Shown here: in pieces, positions 1 to 8,055 of the stretch
Position numbering within the stretch: the stretch's first letter is position 1
Layout of the letters: every line of letters starts with the position of its first letter
NCBI RefSeq assembly: GCF_030150205.1
Contig: NZ_JASLGT010000016.1
Location: forward strand, 127,369 to 191,368
Length of the DNA stretch: 64,000 nucleotides
Reading direction: 5' to 3'
Origin: Niabella sp.
Lineage (GTDB): Bacteria; Bacteroidota; Bacteroidia; Chitinophagales; Chitinophagaceae
Notes under the pieces: generated by a model
Told to the model about the DNA's origin: nothing
What the model saw: the letters and a program-made list of their open reading frames with translations, nothing else
The model's database searches: none
Program-made: the position numbers and the translations under genes

Positions 1-1
1 A

Positions 2-1135
2 AACAATGCAAATGCCGGGTTAGACGGAACATTTTTAAACTGGAAAATAAATTTTTCGTTAGATGTTTATAACCGTAAAACAGATGGGCTGTTATTAGCA
101 CTTCCGTTGCCCTTATTTTCGGGTACTACCACCGGTTGGTCGCCCGGGGCCATGGCTGCGCCTATTGTAAATATCGGTTCAATGAGCAATAAAGGCTTTG
201 ATTTCAGAATCGGTACTACCAATATCAGCAGGAAAAACGTTACCTGGAAAACAGATTTTACGCTTTCCTATATTGAGAATAAAGTAGTCAGCTTAGGCTC
301 CGGTGGCACTTCGGCCAATATCCCCCAGTCTTTAAACGGTTATGTTTTTGGCAAAACGGTTGTGGGAAAACCGATGGGCGCATTTTACGGCTACAGGTTT
401 GACGGGGTGTTTGCTAAGCCGGAAGATTTTAAAACGCATGCCCTGCCGGTAGATCAAAGCGGCAATCCTTACCCGGTGTCTCCAAATGGTGGCGGTATCT
501 GGTATGGCGACCGCATGTATAAGGATCTGAATGGCGATGGCGTTATTGATACCAAAGATCAAACCTATCTGGGGTCTCCTTTGCCTAAATATCAGTTTGG
601 GTTTAATAATACGTTGAACTATAAAAATTTTGACTTTAATATATTCTTTACCGCCAGCGTAGGCAATAAGGTGTTGAACCAGCTGAAGATTTCGCAAAAC
701 AATCCCCAAAACAATACGTCTTATTTCACGCCGGTATTGGATTATGCCGTTGTTGCCATGAAAGATCCCAATGGATCAACAACCGATTATACTAATTTCT
801 ATGTTAAAAACCCGGATACATGGATCGTTGGCCTGCGTAATGATAATACCAATGAAAACAGCCGCCCTTCCGATCTGTTTATAGAAGACGGGTCATTTAT
901 CCGCTGCAAAACGATGTCGTTAGGATACCGGTTTTCCGAAAAACTGCTGTCCAGGGTACATGTAAATACCTGCCGGGTATACGCCACGGTATCCAATGCT
1001 TTTATGATTACAAAGTATAGCGGCATGGATCCTGAAATCGGATCCTGGAACCCATTACAGGCAGGATGGGATAACGGCTATTATCCGCAACCAAGGGTGT
1101 TTACTGTTGGGGTTAATATTGGTTTAAATAAATAA
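2..1135 (+). CDS. SusC-family TonB-dependent outer-membrane transporter, C-terminal part (gene runs off the 5' edge)
   Basis: The reading frame is open from base 2 to the TAA at 1133-1135 (377 codons), so the gene begins upstream of the window. The visible part is the C-terminal beta-barrel of a SusC/RagA TonB-dependent transporter: alternating aromatic strands, the segment DRMYKDLNGDGVIDTKDQ (a calcium-loop-like stretch common in SusC barrels), then GSPLPKYQFGFNNTL, and a final strand RVFTVGVNIGL. These proteins import oligosaccharides across the outer membrane using TonB energy. A SusD partner follows after 168 bp, the usual order. The N-terminal plug, TonB box and signal peptide are not visible. 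Confidence 0.95.
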   Translation, partial: NNANAGLDGTFLNWKINFSLDVYNRKTDGLLLALPLPLFSGTTTGWSPGAMAAPIVNIGSMSNKGFDFRIGTTNISRKNVTWKTDFTLSYIENKVVSLGSGGTSANIPQSLNGYVFGKTVVGKPMGAFYGYRFDGVFAKPEDFKTHALPVDQSGNPYPVSPNGGGIWYGDRMYKDLNGDGVIDTKDQTYLGSPLPKYQFGFNNTLNYKNFDFNIFFTASVGNKVLNQLKISQNNPQNNTSYFTPVLDYAVVAMKDPNGSTTDYTNFYVKNPDTWIVGLRNDNTNENSRPSDLFIEDGSFIRCKTMSLGYRFSEKLLSRVHVNTCRVYATVSNAFMITKYSGMDPEIGSWNPLQAGWDNGYYPQPRVFTVGVNIGLNK

Positions 1136-1190
1136 GCGTCTGTTTAAACTTTAATAAAATGACTTATTGTAAACAGTATAGGACTAAAAT

Positions 1191-1290
1191 AACCATTAAG
1201 GAATTAAGAATCATAAAGCAATAGGCAGACTTAACTATTCTTAATGTCTTAATGGTTTTCAAAAATAAATTTTTAAACAAGTGCTGAATT
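1191..1290. repeat. PUL palindromic repeat, copy A (upstream of susD)
   Basis: Imperfect inverted repeat: left arm AACCATTAAGGAATTAAGA (from 1191), right arm TTCTTAATGTCTTAATGGTT (to 1257), followed by an A/T-rich tail containing TTTTAAACAAG (1271-1281). The same module recurs at 7634-7724 and four times at 11875-12315. Bases about 1165-1190 also match the spacer between the tandem copies, so the full unit is about 120 bp. Confidence 0.8.
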
Positions 1291-1303
1291 AAAATTGAAC
1301 ACA

Positions 1304-2893
1304 ATGAAACATATATATAGATTCATTTTGGTTATGTTCGCCACTGTCGCATTGGGGGCTTGCAGCAAGAGTTTTCTCGACCGGCCATCCCAATCGCAGA
1401 TCAGTGCGGATAATTTTTACAAAACCACAGCTGACTTGCGCCTGGCAACCGCCAGCTTATATGGCGGCCCTACCTGGGGCATATGGCATCACGCTGCCTT
1501 TTTACCGCTGGGCGATATTTTAAGCGGGAATGCTTATTTTCCCTGGAATGGTGATTGGGTACAACTGTACACCCGTACCATAACAGCCGGCAACAGTGTG
1601 ATGCAGGGCGGGTGGACAGGGCTCTACAATATCATTGGCCAATGCAATACCACGATTAATGCCATTCAACAAAAAGCGGATGCGTCTATCAGTCTTTCAG
1701 ATAAAAATGCGGCAATTGGCGAAGCAAAATTTATCCGGGGTGTTGCTTATTATTACCTCGCTATGTTGTGGGGTGCCGTGCCCATTATTGAAGATAACAG
1801 CAAGCTGATACAACAACCGCTGCTGAACCGCAATATTGTTGGCGATGTCTATAAGTTTATTGCCAGGGACCTGACGTTTGCAGCACAGGCCCTGCCTGTA
1901 ACGGATGCCACGGGCAGGGTAACCACCTGGTCGGCGCAGGGGATGCTGGGAAAAGTATATCTGACCATGGCAGGGTTAGGGCAATCCGGTGGAACGCGCA
2001 ACCAGGCCTTATTAGACAGCGCGGCAAAATACGCCGGCAATGTTTGTAAAAACAGCGGGCTTGGTTTACTGCCCAATTATTATAACCTGTTTCGCACCCA
2101 GTACAATGATAATCCGGAATCATTATTTGCGTTGCAATGGGCAACAGGGCCGGCTGTATCCTGGCAGGCAGGTAATCTACTGCTTACGTATTCGCCCTCC
2201 AATGATATCAACCCGCAGCAGAATGGCGCCTGGACGCCGTTGCAGCCTACCTATGATCTGTATCTGAATTATACCGCGGATGATAGTATAAGAAGAAAAG
2301 CAAGCTTTATGCTTAACAAGGATTTTTATCCCGAATTAAATGCTGCCGGTGGCGGATTCACTGCTAACGGGCAATACATGAAAAAGCATATCATCGGCAA
2401 TGAAAAAGATAACAATGCGCCAACCATGACCTTTACGGCGTCTATAGAGCACGATGCATTGCTGCGCTTAGCCGATGTGTACCTGGTTTACGCCGAAGCC
2501 AGATTGGGCAATAATGCGGCCACCGCCGATGCGGATGCCCTGCATTATTTTAACGAGGTAAGGACCCGGGCAGGTATAAGCCTGGTGACAACCATAAACA
2601 TGGATAGTATCATTAAGGAAAGAAGGATCGAGTTTGCTTTTGAAGGCCAGTTTTGGTTAGACCTGGTGCGGCTTTCATACTGGAACCCGGTTAAAGCGGT
2701 GAACTTTATCAATAACCAGCAGCGTGTTACCATTACCGACAGCAGCGGGGTGATGACCCCCACGCCTGCAGGTCAAACCGGCGGACCAACGCCGATTGTT
2801 CCGGCAACCATTTCAGCATTTACCTTACAACTGCCGGCATCGGAAGTGGCTACCGATCCTAAATTGTTAGACCCACCGGTACCGTATTATTAA
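1304..2893 (+). CDS. SusD/RagB-family surface glycan-binding lipoprotein
   Basis: The protein has 529 residues and is the partner of the preceding SusC: it lies on the cell surface as the lid of the transporter and binds oligosaccharide. Residues 1-20 form a lipoprotein signal ending in the lipobox LGAC (Cys20). The mature start SKSFLDRPSQSQIS and the segment RGVAYYYLAMLWGAVPI, a TPR-like helix, are typical of SusD. Near the C-terminus KERRIEFAFEGQFWLDLVR is the hallmark SusD motif. A TTG at 1295 in the same frame would add three residues; the ATG at 1304 is preferred because it begins a normal signal peptide. Confidence 0.95.
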   Translation: MKHIYRFILVMFATVALGACSKSFLDRPSQSQISADNFYKTTADLRLATASLYGGPTWGIWHHAAFLPLGDILSGNAYFPWNGDWVQLYTRTITAGNSVMQGGWTGLYNIIGQCNTTINAIQQKADASISLSDKNAAIGEAKFIRGVAYYYLAMLWGAVPIIEDNSKLIQQPLLNRNIVGDVYKFIARDLTFAAQALPVTDATGRVTTWSAQGMLGKVYLTMAGLGQSGGTRNQALLDSAAKYAGNVCKNSGLGLLPNYYNLFRTQYNDNPESLFALQWATGPAVSWQAGNLLLTYSPSNDINPQQNGAWTPLQPTYDLYLNYTADDSIRRKASFMLNKDFYPELNAAGGGFTANGQYMKKHIIGNEKDNNAPTMTFTASIEHDALLRLADVYLVYAEARLGNNAATADADALHYFNEVRTRAGISLVTTINMDSIIKERRIEFAFEGQFWLDLVRLSYWNPVKAVNFINNQQRVTITDSSGVMTPTPAGQTGGPTPIVPATISAFTLQLPASEVATDPKLLDPPVPYY

Positions 2894-2920
2894 TTCATGT
2901 GATCAATAAAAAATAATAGT

Positions 2921-4444
2921 ATGCAAAATAGATTAAACCCGGGCTTCCTGCTTTGCTGCCTTTCAGCGGCGTTTATTTTCCTGTTGCCGGCCTGTAAAAA
3001 AACAGCCACATCGGAATCTGCCCCTGTAATCACAGCTGTAAGAAATTATGCCGCTTCCCCGGCGGATACCATGCTGAATAGCCTGGCCGCCAATGGTCAA
3101 TGGGTGGTTATTACCGGCCGGCACCTGCAGAACGCTGTAAACATTCGTTTTAACGGGGTGCCCGCATCTTTCAATAGCGCGTTACTGGCGCAGGATAATG
3201 CCGTAGTACAGATCCCCGCTATTTCATTTACAACAATGGATACCAGCAAGCTTTATACCATCGAGTACACAACAACCGCGGGTACCACCATCTTTAATTT
3301 TAAGTTAGGACCGGCGGCGCCTGTGATTACGGCCATCTCAAATGTATTTGCCAACCCGGGCGATTCCGTGTTTCTTTACGGTACGGATCTTGTTTTAGGC
3401 CAGCATTTATCTTATGGTGGCGCAACGATTACATCCTTCAGGTCCAATCTGGAGGGCACATCGCTTGGTTTCATTATGCCCAACCCTGCACCCATCTCGG
3501 GGAATGTGATATTTACCGGCAAAAGCGGCACCGTTGATTTTAAAATTTTAGCATTGCCCACCATCACCGGCCTGTCGAATGCAAATGCCCGGGCCGGCGA
3601 TTCCGTTTATATTTATGGAACCTATCTTAAAGGGATACAAACGCTAAGTTTTGCAGGTACCCATATTGCGGCATACGCTTCAGCAGACGATGGTAGCGCC
3701 GTTGGTTTTATAATGCCCGCCATTGCGCAGGAGGGCCCGGTTTCCGTTACCACAAGTTTTGGCACCGCTACTACGGTGTATCATGTGAATACGGTTGCCA
3801 GCGGATCCACCACGGGGTTATTGGCCAATATGGAATGGGGTGATTATTTTGGCTGGGGCTGGTGGGGTGGTGTGGCGCTGACCAGTGGCGATGCAAATTC
3901 CGGATGGCCTCCCTACAGCGCAGATTTTAATGGTGTACTGGGTTCAAACACCAGTATGTTTGCAGCCTATAATACCGGAGCCATGCAGAGCGGTGACGGA
4001 ACGGCAGGGGATGGCAAGTATAATTTCCCCATTGGTGAAAATCAATGGGTGCCCGCAGCAAATCTTTCTGATCCGGTGGATAGCTGGGCGCTCCAATTCG
4101 AAATAAGCGTTGCACATCCCTGGAATGGCGGTACCCTATGCTTTGCGAATGGATTTGCCGGTAACTACATCGCCCGTTATGAACCCTGGCAGGTTGCTCC
4201 TTCGCGTACCGCTCCATTCTCAACCCGGGGCTGGATCACCGTTACCCTTCCTTTAACCGCATTCCGTGCCGCCGACCCAACCCTTGGCGTGGGAAAAGGT
4301 GCTCCGGCAACGGGTTTAACCAATCTCCTGGGCAGCAGCGGCAAAACAAGCCTGAGTATTTACCTGCATAATTTCAGTGGTGCAGCTACCTCAACCGGTT
4401 TTTATGCGGCATTGGATAATATCAGGGTCGTAAAAATTAAATAA
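2921..4444 (+). CDS. Surface glycan-binding lipoprotein with IPT/TIG repeats (SGBP-B-like)
   Basis: The protein has 507 residues with a lipoprotein signal ending in LLPAC (Cys25). Three IPT/TIG immunoglobulin-like repeats follow (about residues 35-130, 135-210 and 212-290), each opening with a form of PVITA and containing VxITGxxL or VxLYGTDL-type strands. The last ~210 residues are aromatic-rich (MEWGDYFGWGWWGG near residue 305) and resemble the C-terminal glycan-binding domain of surface glycan-binding proteins encoded after SusD in xyloglucan loci. It probably holds polysaccharide at the surface for the GH5 encoded next. The family placement rests on architecture; the ligand is inferred. 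Confidence 0.85.
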   Translation: MQNRLNPGFLLCCLSAAFIFLLPACKKTATSESAPVITAVRNYAASPADTMLNSLAANGQWVVITGRHLQNAVNIRFNGVPASFNSALLAQDNAVVQIPAISFTTMDTSKLYTIEYTTTAGTTIFNFKLGPAAPVITAISNVFANPGDSVFLYGTDLVLGQHLSYGGATITSFRSNLEGTSLGFIMPNPAPISGNVIFTGKSGTVDFKILALPTITGLSNANARAGDSVYIYGTYLKGIQTLSFAGTHIAAYASADDGSAVGFIMPAIAQEGPVSVTTSFGTATTVYHVNTVASGSTTGLLANMEWGDYFGWGWWGGVALTSGDANSGWPPYSADFNGVLGSNTSMFAAYNTGAMQSGDGTAGDGKYNFPIGENQWVPAANLSDPVDSWALQFEISVAHPWNGGTLCFANGFAGNYIARYEPWQVAPSRTAPFSTRGWITVTLPLTAFRAADPTLGVGKGAPATGLTNLLGSSGKTSLSIYLHNFSGAATSTGFYAALDNIRVVKIK

Positions 4445-4459
4445 CAAGCAGTCAAAATA

Positions 4460-4486
4460 GGGCAAGGGGTTTCTACCCCATGTCCC
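4460..4486 (+). terminator. Intra-operon hairpin (possible partial terminator or 3' stabiliser)
   Basis: GGGCAAGGGGT pairs with ACCCCATGTCCC around a TTCT loop, with one mismatch and one bulge, and is followed by only four T then seven A. It lies 15 bp after the binding-protein stop codon and before GH5. It could attenuate transcription of the enzyme genes or protect the upstream susCD mRNA. The short T-tract makes a full terminator doubtful. Confidence 0.5.
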
Positions 4487-4613
4487 TTTTAAAAAAACAA
4501 GAAGATGAACAACATGAAATGAGCATAAAAAATTAGCGGGTTAAATTATATTCAAAACGATGATAATTTTTATGCGAATTCCATCTGACCATTAAAAAAT
4601 AAAAAACGTACAG

Positions 4614-6062
4614 ATGAATAAACTCATTCTAAATGCTGCAGTATTGATCACAGCGGCAACGGCAATCATTTCCTGCAGTAAAACAGCAGCTGCACCTCAG
4701 CTTACACTAACCAATCATACCGATACCATCGCCGCAACGGGGGGCATCAAAACCATTTCTTTTACCAGCAGCGATAAATGGAGTATCGATACAACCGGCC
4801 TGGGATGGTTGAAGATCAGCCCTGTTTCCGGAAACGCAGGCAATGCAACGGTACAAATAACGGTTACAGATGCCAACGCTACCGGGGCTTCCCGTTCAAA
4901 GCTGGTGTATGTAAGCGCAGATAACGGGCAGGCAAGGAGGGGGGTCATTTATCAGCATGCGCTTATTTATCCATCTTACAATACCAGCCCCAAAGCGCCC
5001 GATTCAACGGGGATGAGCACCGCGGTGCAACTGGCTGCCAAATTCAAACTGGGCTGGAACATCGGTAACACGATGGAAGCTCCGAATGGTGAAACCGGTT
5101 GGGGCAATCCCCAGGTAACAGCGTCCTATGTAAAGTTTGTAAAACAGCAGGGCTTTACAGCGATCCGCCTTCCATGCGCGTGGAACTGGACCCATCTGAG
5201 CGATGAAAAGACCGCAAAGATAGATCCCAACTGGCTCAACCGGGTAAAAGAAATTGTGGGGTATTGTGTAAACAATGACGTGTACGTTATGCTCAATATT
5301 CACTGGGACGGTGGCTGGCTGGAAAATAACATCACGAAAGCAAAGCAGGATTCTGTTAATGCAAAACAAAAAGCATTCTGGGAACAAATAGCCACCGCTA
5401 TGCGCGATTTTGATGAGCACCTGATGTTTGCCAGCGCTAATGAGCCGGCCGCCAATGATGCTGCGGCCATGGAAGTGCTGGCATCCTATCACCAAACCTT
5501 TGTGAGTGCCGTTCGCGCCACCGGCGGAAAAAACAGCCACAGGGTGCTTATTGTGCAGGGACCCAATACCAACAGCGAATTGACCTACAACATCATGAAT
5601 ACACTCCCTGCAGACCCTACACCCAATCGCCTGATGGTGGAAGTGCATAACTATCTGCCATCCCAGTTTTGTTTTTTGAATGAAGATGTAAGCTGGGGTA
5701 AAATGGCATACTACTGGGGCAAAGGATTCCACTCCACCATTGAGCCGGACCGGAATGCTACGTATGGGGAAGAGGATGCCCATATTGCCGATTACAACAG
5801 GATGAAAACAAAATTTGTGGATAAGGGCATACCGGTTATCATGGGAGAGTATGGCGCATACCGGCGTGATCATTCTGCGCATGTTCCCAAAGACCTGGCC
5901 CTGCATAACGCTTCAGTAGACTATTGGATAACCTTTACAACCAAAGAAGCATTGGCCCGTGGCATAAAACCGTTTTGGTGGGATACGGGCGGGGCTTTGG
6001 ACCGGAGCAGTAATACCGTAAAAGACCAGCGAACCATTGATGCGCTGAAGACTGCGCTTTAA
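4614..6062 (+). CDS. GH5 (subfamily 4-like) endo-beta-glucanase lipoprotein with BACON domain
   Basis: The protein has 482 residues. A lipoprotein signal ends at Cys21 (TAIISC). Residues ~28-115 form a BACON domain, with the pattern KWSIDTTGLGWLKISPVSG. The catalytic TIM barrel starts with KFKLGWNIGNTMEAP (~residue 143), a signature of GH5_4 enzymes. The acid/base is probably Glu277 in SANEPA and the nucleophile Glu412 in MGEYGA. BACON plus GH5_4 is the architecture of surface endo-xyloglucanases in Bacteroides xyloglucan loci; other beta-1,4-glucans remain possible. It likely cuts the polysaccharide at the cell surface before import. Confidence 0.92.
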   Translation: MNKLILNAAVLITAATAIISCSKTAAAPQLTLTNHTDTIAATGGIKTISFTSSDKWSIDTTGLGWLKISPVSGNAGNATVQITVTDANATGASRSKLVYVSADNGQARRGVIYQHALIYPSYNTSPKAPDSTGMSTAVQLAAKFKLGWNIGNTMEAPNGETGWGNPQVTASYVKFVKQQGFTAIRLPCAWNWTHLSDEKTAKIDPNWLNRVKEIVGYCVNNDVYVMLNIHWDGGWLENNITKAKQDSVNAKQKAFWEQIATAMRDFDEHLMFASANEPAANDAAAMEVLASYHQTFVSAVRATGGKNSHRVLIVQGPNTNSELTYNIMNTLPADPTPNRLMVEVHNYLPSQFCFLNEDVSWGKMAYYWGKGFHSTIEPDRNATYGEEDAHIADYNRMKTKFVDKGIPVIMGEYGAYRRDHSAHVPKDLALHNASVDYWITFTTKEALARGIKPFWWDTGGALDRSSNTVKDQRTIDALKTAL

Positions 6063-6075
6063 AATACCCATACAA

Positions 6076-7629
6076 ATGAAAAAATGGATGATCTTAACCG
6101 CTTCGGCTTTTGCTGCACTGTGCTTAAATGCCCAGCGTTTTATCAATATCGATTTCAACAAAACCGCCGGACCGTTCAATACGATGTTTAAAGAATGTGT
6201 AGGCGCCGGTCGCGCGCATGAAGGCCTGCGGGCCGACTGGCAGCAGCAACTGGCTTATGTAAGAAAGGAGTGTGGTTTTAAATACATTCGTATGCACGGT
6301 TTGTTTACCGATGAAATGGCGGTGTATACGGAAGACAGTCAGGGCCGGCCGGTGTATAACTATATGTATGTGGATGCGCTGTTCGATTATTTATTAAGCA
6401 TCGGCATGAAGCCCTTTGTGGAGCTGGGTTTTATGCCGAATGCACTGGCCAGTGGCAATAAATCGATCTTTTGGTGGCGCGGAAATGTTACCCCGCCAAA
6501 GGATTACAGTAAATGGGAAGCGTTGATAAAAAACCTGGCGCAACATTTTACGGAAAGATATGGAGCGGCCGAGGTGAAGACCTGGTATTTTGAAGTGTGG
6601 AATGAACCTAATTTAAAAGACGGTTTCTGGACGGGTACACAGGAGGACTATTTTAAACTGTACGATTATGCCGTAAAGGGCATTAAGGCAGTGGATAAAG
6701 CCTATAAAGTGGGCGGACCAGCAACGGCCGGCGCGGCCTGGGTGCCTGAAATGATGGAACATTGTGCAAAAAACAACATCCCCATCGATTTTATCAGCAC
6801 CCATGCTTACGGCGTGGAACAGGGTTTTTTGGATGAGTATGGCAATGCCGGAACGGTGTTGAGTAAAGACCGTTTTGCGCTGAGTGGTGATGTGCTGAAT
6901 TCGAGGAAACAAATTTCAGCGTCTGCTTTTCCCCGGCTGGAATTGCATTATACCGAATGGAGCGCATCTTATACCCCTGCGGATCCGATTCACGACAGTT
7001 ATCATGAAGCCGCTTATATTTTAGAAAAATTAAAGCAGGTGGGCAATGCCGCAAACTCTATGTCGTACTGGGTTTTTACCGATATATTTGAAGAGCCGGG
7101 CCCAAGATATACGCCGTTTCACGGGGGCTTTGGCCTGTTAACGATCCAGGGAATTAATAAACCTGCTTTCTATGCCTACCGGTTTTTAAATAAGTTAGGC
7201 GAAACAGCGCTGGTTAACAATGACAAACGTTCTTATGCCTGCAAAGATGCGAAAGGCAATGTGCAGTTGCTTTTATGGGATTACACTTACACCCTGCCGG
7301 ATTCAATCAACAATCAAAATTACTACATTAAAGATCTGCCATCGAAACCTAAGGGTAAAGTGACGATAAATCTTTCGCATGTACCTGCAGGGAAATATAG
7401 CATGGAATTGTTTAAAGTGGGCTACCGGCAAAATGATTCCTATACCGGTTATGTGGATATGGGAAGGCCCGGCCAGTTAAGCAAACAACAGGTAGAACAG
7501 CTGAAAAATCAAAGCAGTGGCAAACCATTTTTTACCGGTGTCATTGAGATAAAGCCGAATAGCACATGCTCTAAAACCATTGATATAAACGAAAACGATG
7601 TGTGTTTTATAAACTTAAAGCCTGTATAA
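6076..7629 (+). CDS. GH39-family glycoside hydrolase (beta-xylosidase-like)
   Basis: The protein has 517 residues with an N-terminal signal peptide (cleavage near LNAQ, ~residue 20), no lipobox, so probably periplasmic. The TIM barrel carries the GH39 motif YFEVWNEPNLKDGFW with acid/base Glu177, and LHYTEWSAS with the probable nucleophile Glu294. A beta-sandwich follows from about residue 390. GH39 members remove beta-xylose and some other sugars from oligosaccharide ends with retention. The gene starts 13 bp after the GH5 stop, so the two are co-transcribed. The precise sugar removed cannot be read from the sequence. Confidence 0.9.
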   Translation: MKKWMILTASAFAALCLNAQRFINIDFNKTAGPFNTMFKECVGAGRAHEGLRADWQQQLAYVRKECGFKYIRMHGLFTDEMAVYTEDSQGRPVYNYMYVDALFDYLLSIGMKPFVELGFMPNALASGNKSIFWWRGNVTPPKDYSKWEALIKNLAQHFTERYGAAEVKTWYFEVWNEPNLKDGFWTGTQEDYFKLYDYAVKGIKAVDKAYKVGGPATAGAAWVPEMMEHCAKNNIPIDFISTHAYGVEQGFLDEYGNAGTVLSKDRFALSGDVLNSRKQISASAFPRLELHYTEWSASYTPADPIHDSYHEAAYILEKLKQVGNAANSMSYWVFTDIFEEPGPRYTPFHGGFGLLTIQGINKPAFYAYRFLNKLGETALVNNDKRSYACKDAKGNVQLLLWDYTYTLPDSINNQNYYIKDLPSKPKGKVTINLSHVPAGKYSMELFKVGYRQNDSYTGYVDMGRPGQLSKQQVEQLKNQSSGKPFFTGVIEIKPNSTCSKTIDINENDVCFINLKPV

Positions 7630-7633
7630 AAAA

Positions 7634-7724
7634 AACATTAAGAAGTTAAGATGTAATAAGCAAAGTGTTGACTTAACTATTCTTAATGCCTTAATGGTTT
7701 AAGAAAAATAAAATTTTAAACAAG
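7634..7724. repeat. PUL palindromic repeat, copy B
   Basis: Same inverted repeat as copy A: AACATTAAGAAGTTAAGATG pairs with TTCTTAATGCCTTAATGGTT. It is followed by the same tail ending in TTTTAAACAAG (7714-7724). It sits directly before the decayed GH3 gene start at 7746, at the same distance (about 28 bp) as copy A lies before susD. Confidence 0.78.
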
Positions 7725-7735
7725 CTCGTAGTTAG

Positions 7736-7927
7736 ATTGTAAAAAATGAAAAAAAGAGCATAGCCATTGGTGAAACAAAACTGGTGGAACTGGATGTGAG
7801 GGTGTCCGACCTGGCTTTTTATGATGAAAAAATAAAGGATTGGAAGGCAGAAAGCGGTAAGTTTATCCTGCAAATGGGGAATTCTTCACGAAATATTTCG
7901 CAGACAGCCACAATTGAAGTGCGGTAA
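7736..7927 (+). pseudogene. Remnant of a GH3 beta-glycosidase gene (C-terminal Fn3-like domain only)
   Basis: An open stretch ending at TAA 7925-7927 encodes about 55 residues matching the C-terminal fibronectin-III-like domain of GH3 enzymes: GETKLVELDVRVSDLAFYD then ESGKFILQMGNSSRNI and TIEVR. The intact GH3 at 24762-27176 ends with the comparable GTFDIMIGSSSEDIRL. The frame has no usable start. An ATG at 7746 opens a different frame that stops after five codons (MKKRA), and it has the spacing to the upstream repeat expected of a real start. The simplest reading is a large internal deletion that fused the first codons to the last ~55, out of frame. Confidence 0.75.
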
Positions 7928-8055
7928 GAAGTATGCCACGAATATACGAATGTGCATCGAATGCATATTCGTGATATTATAATTTCGATATTAAAGCACA
8001 TGTTTATTCGTGGCAGAAATTTTAAATATCAACCCTATAATTAAAAAATTCAAGT

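Noticed and set aside
5004..5906. 300-codon ORF antisense to GH5
   Set aside because: It lies fully inside a conserved GH5 domain on the other strand and has no family features.
7691..8001. Two small minus-strand ORFs of 60 codons
   Set aside because: They are shadows over the repeat and the GH3 remnant; the plus strand explains the sequence better.
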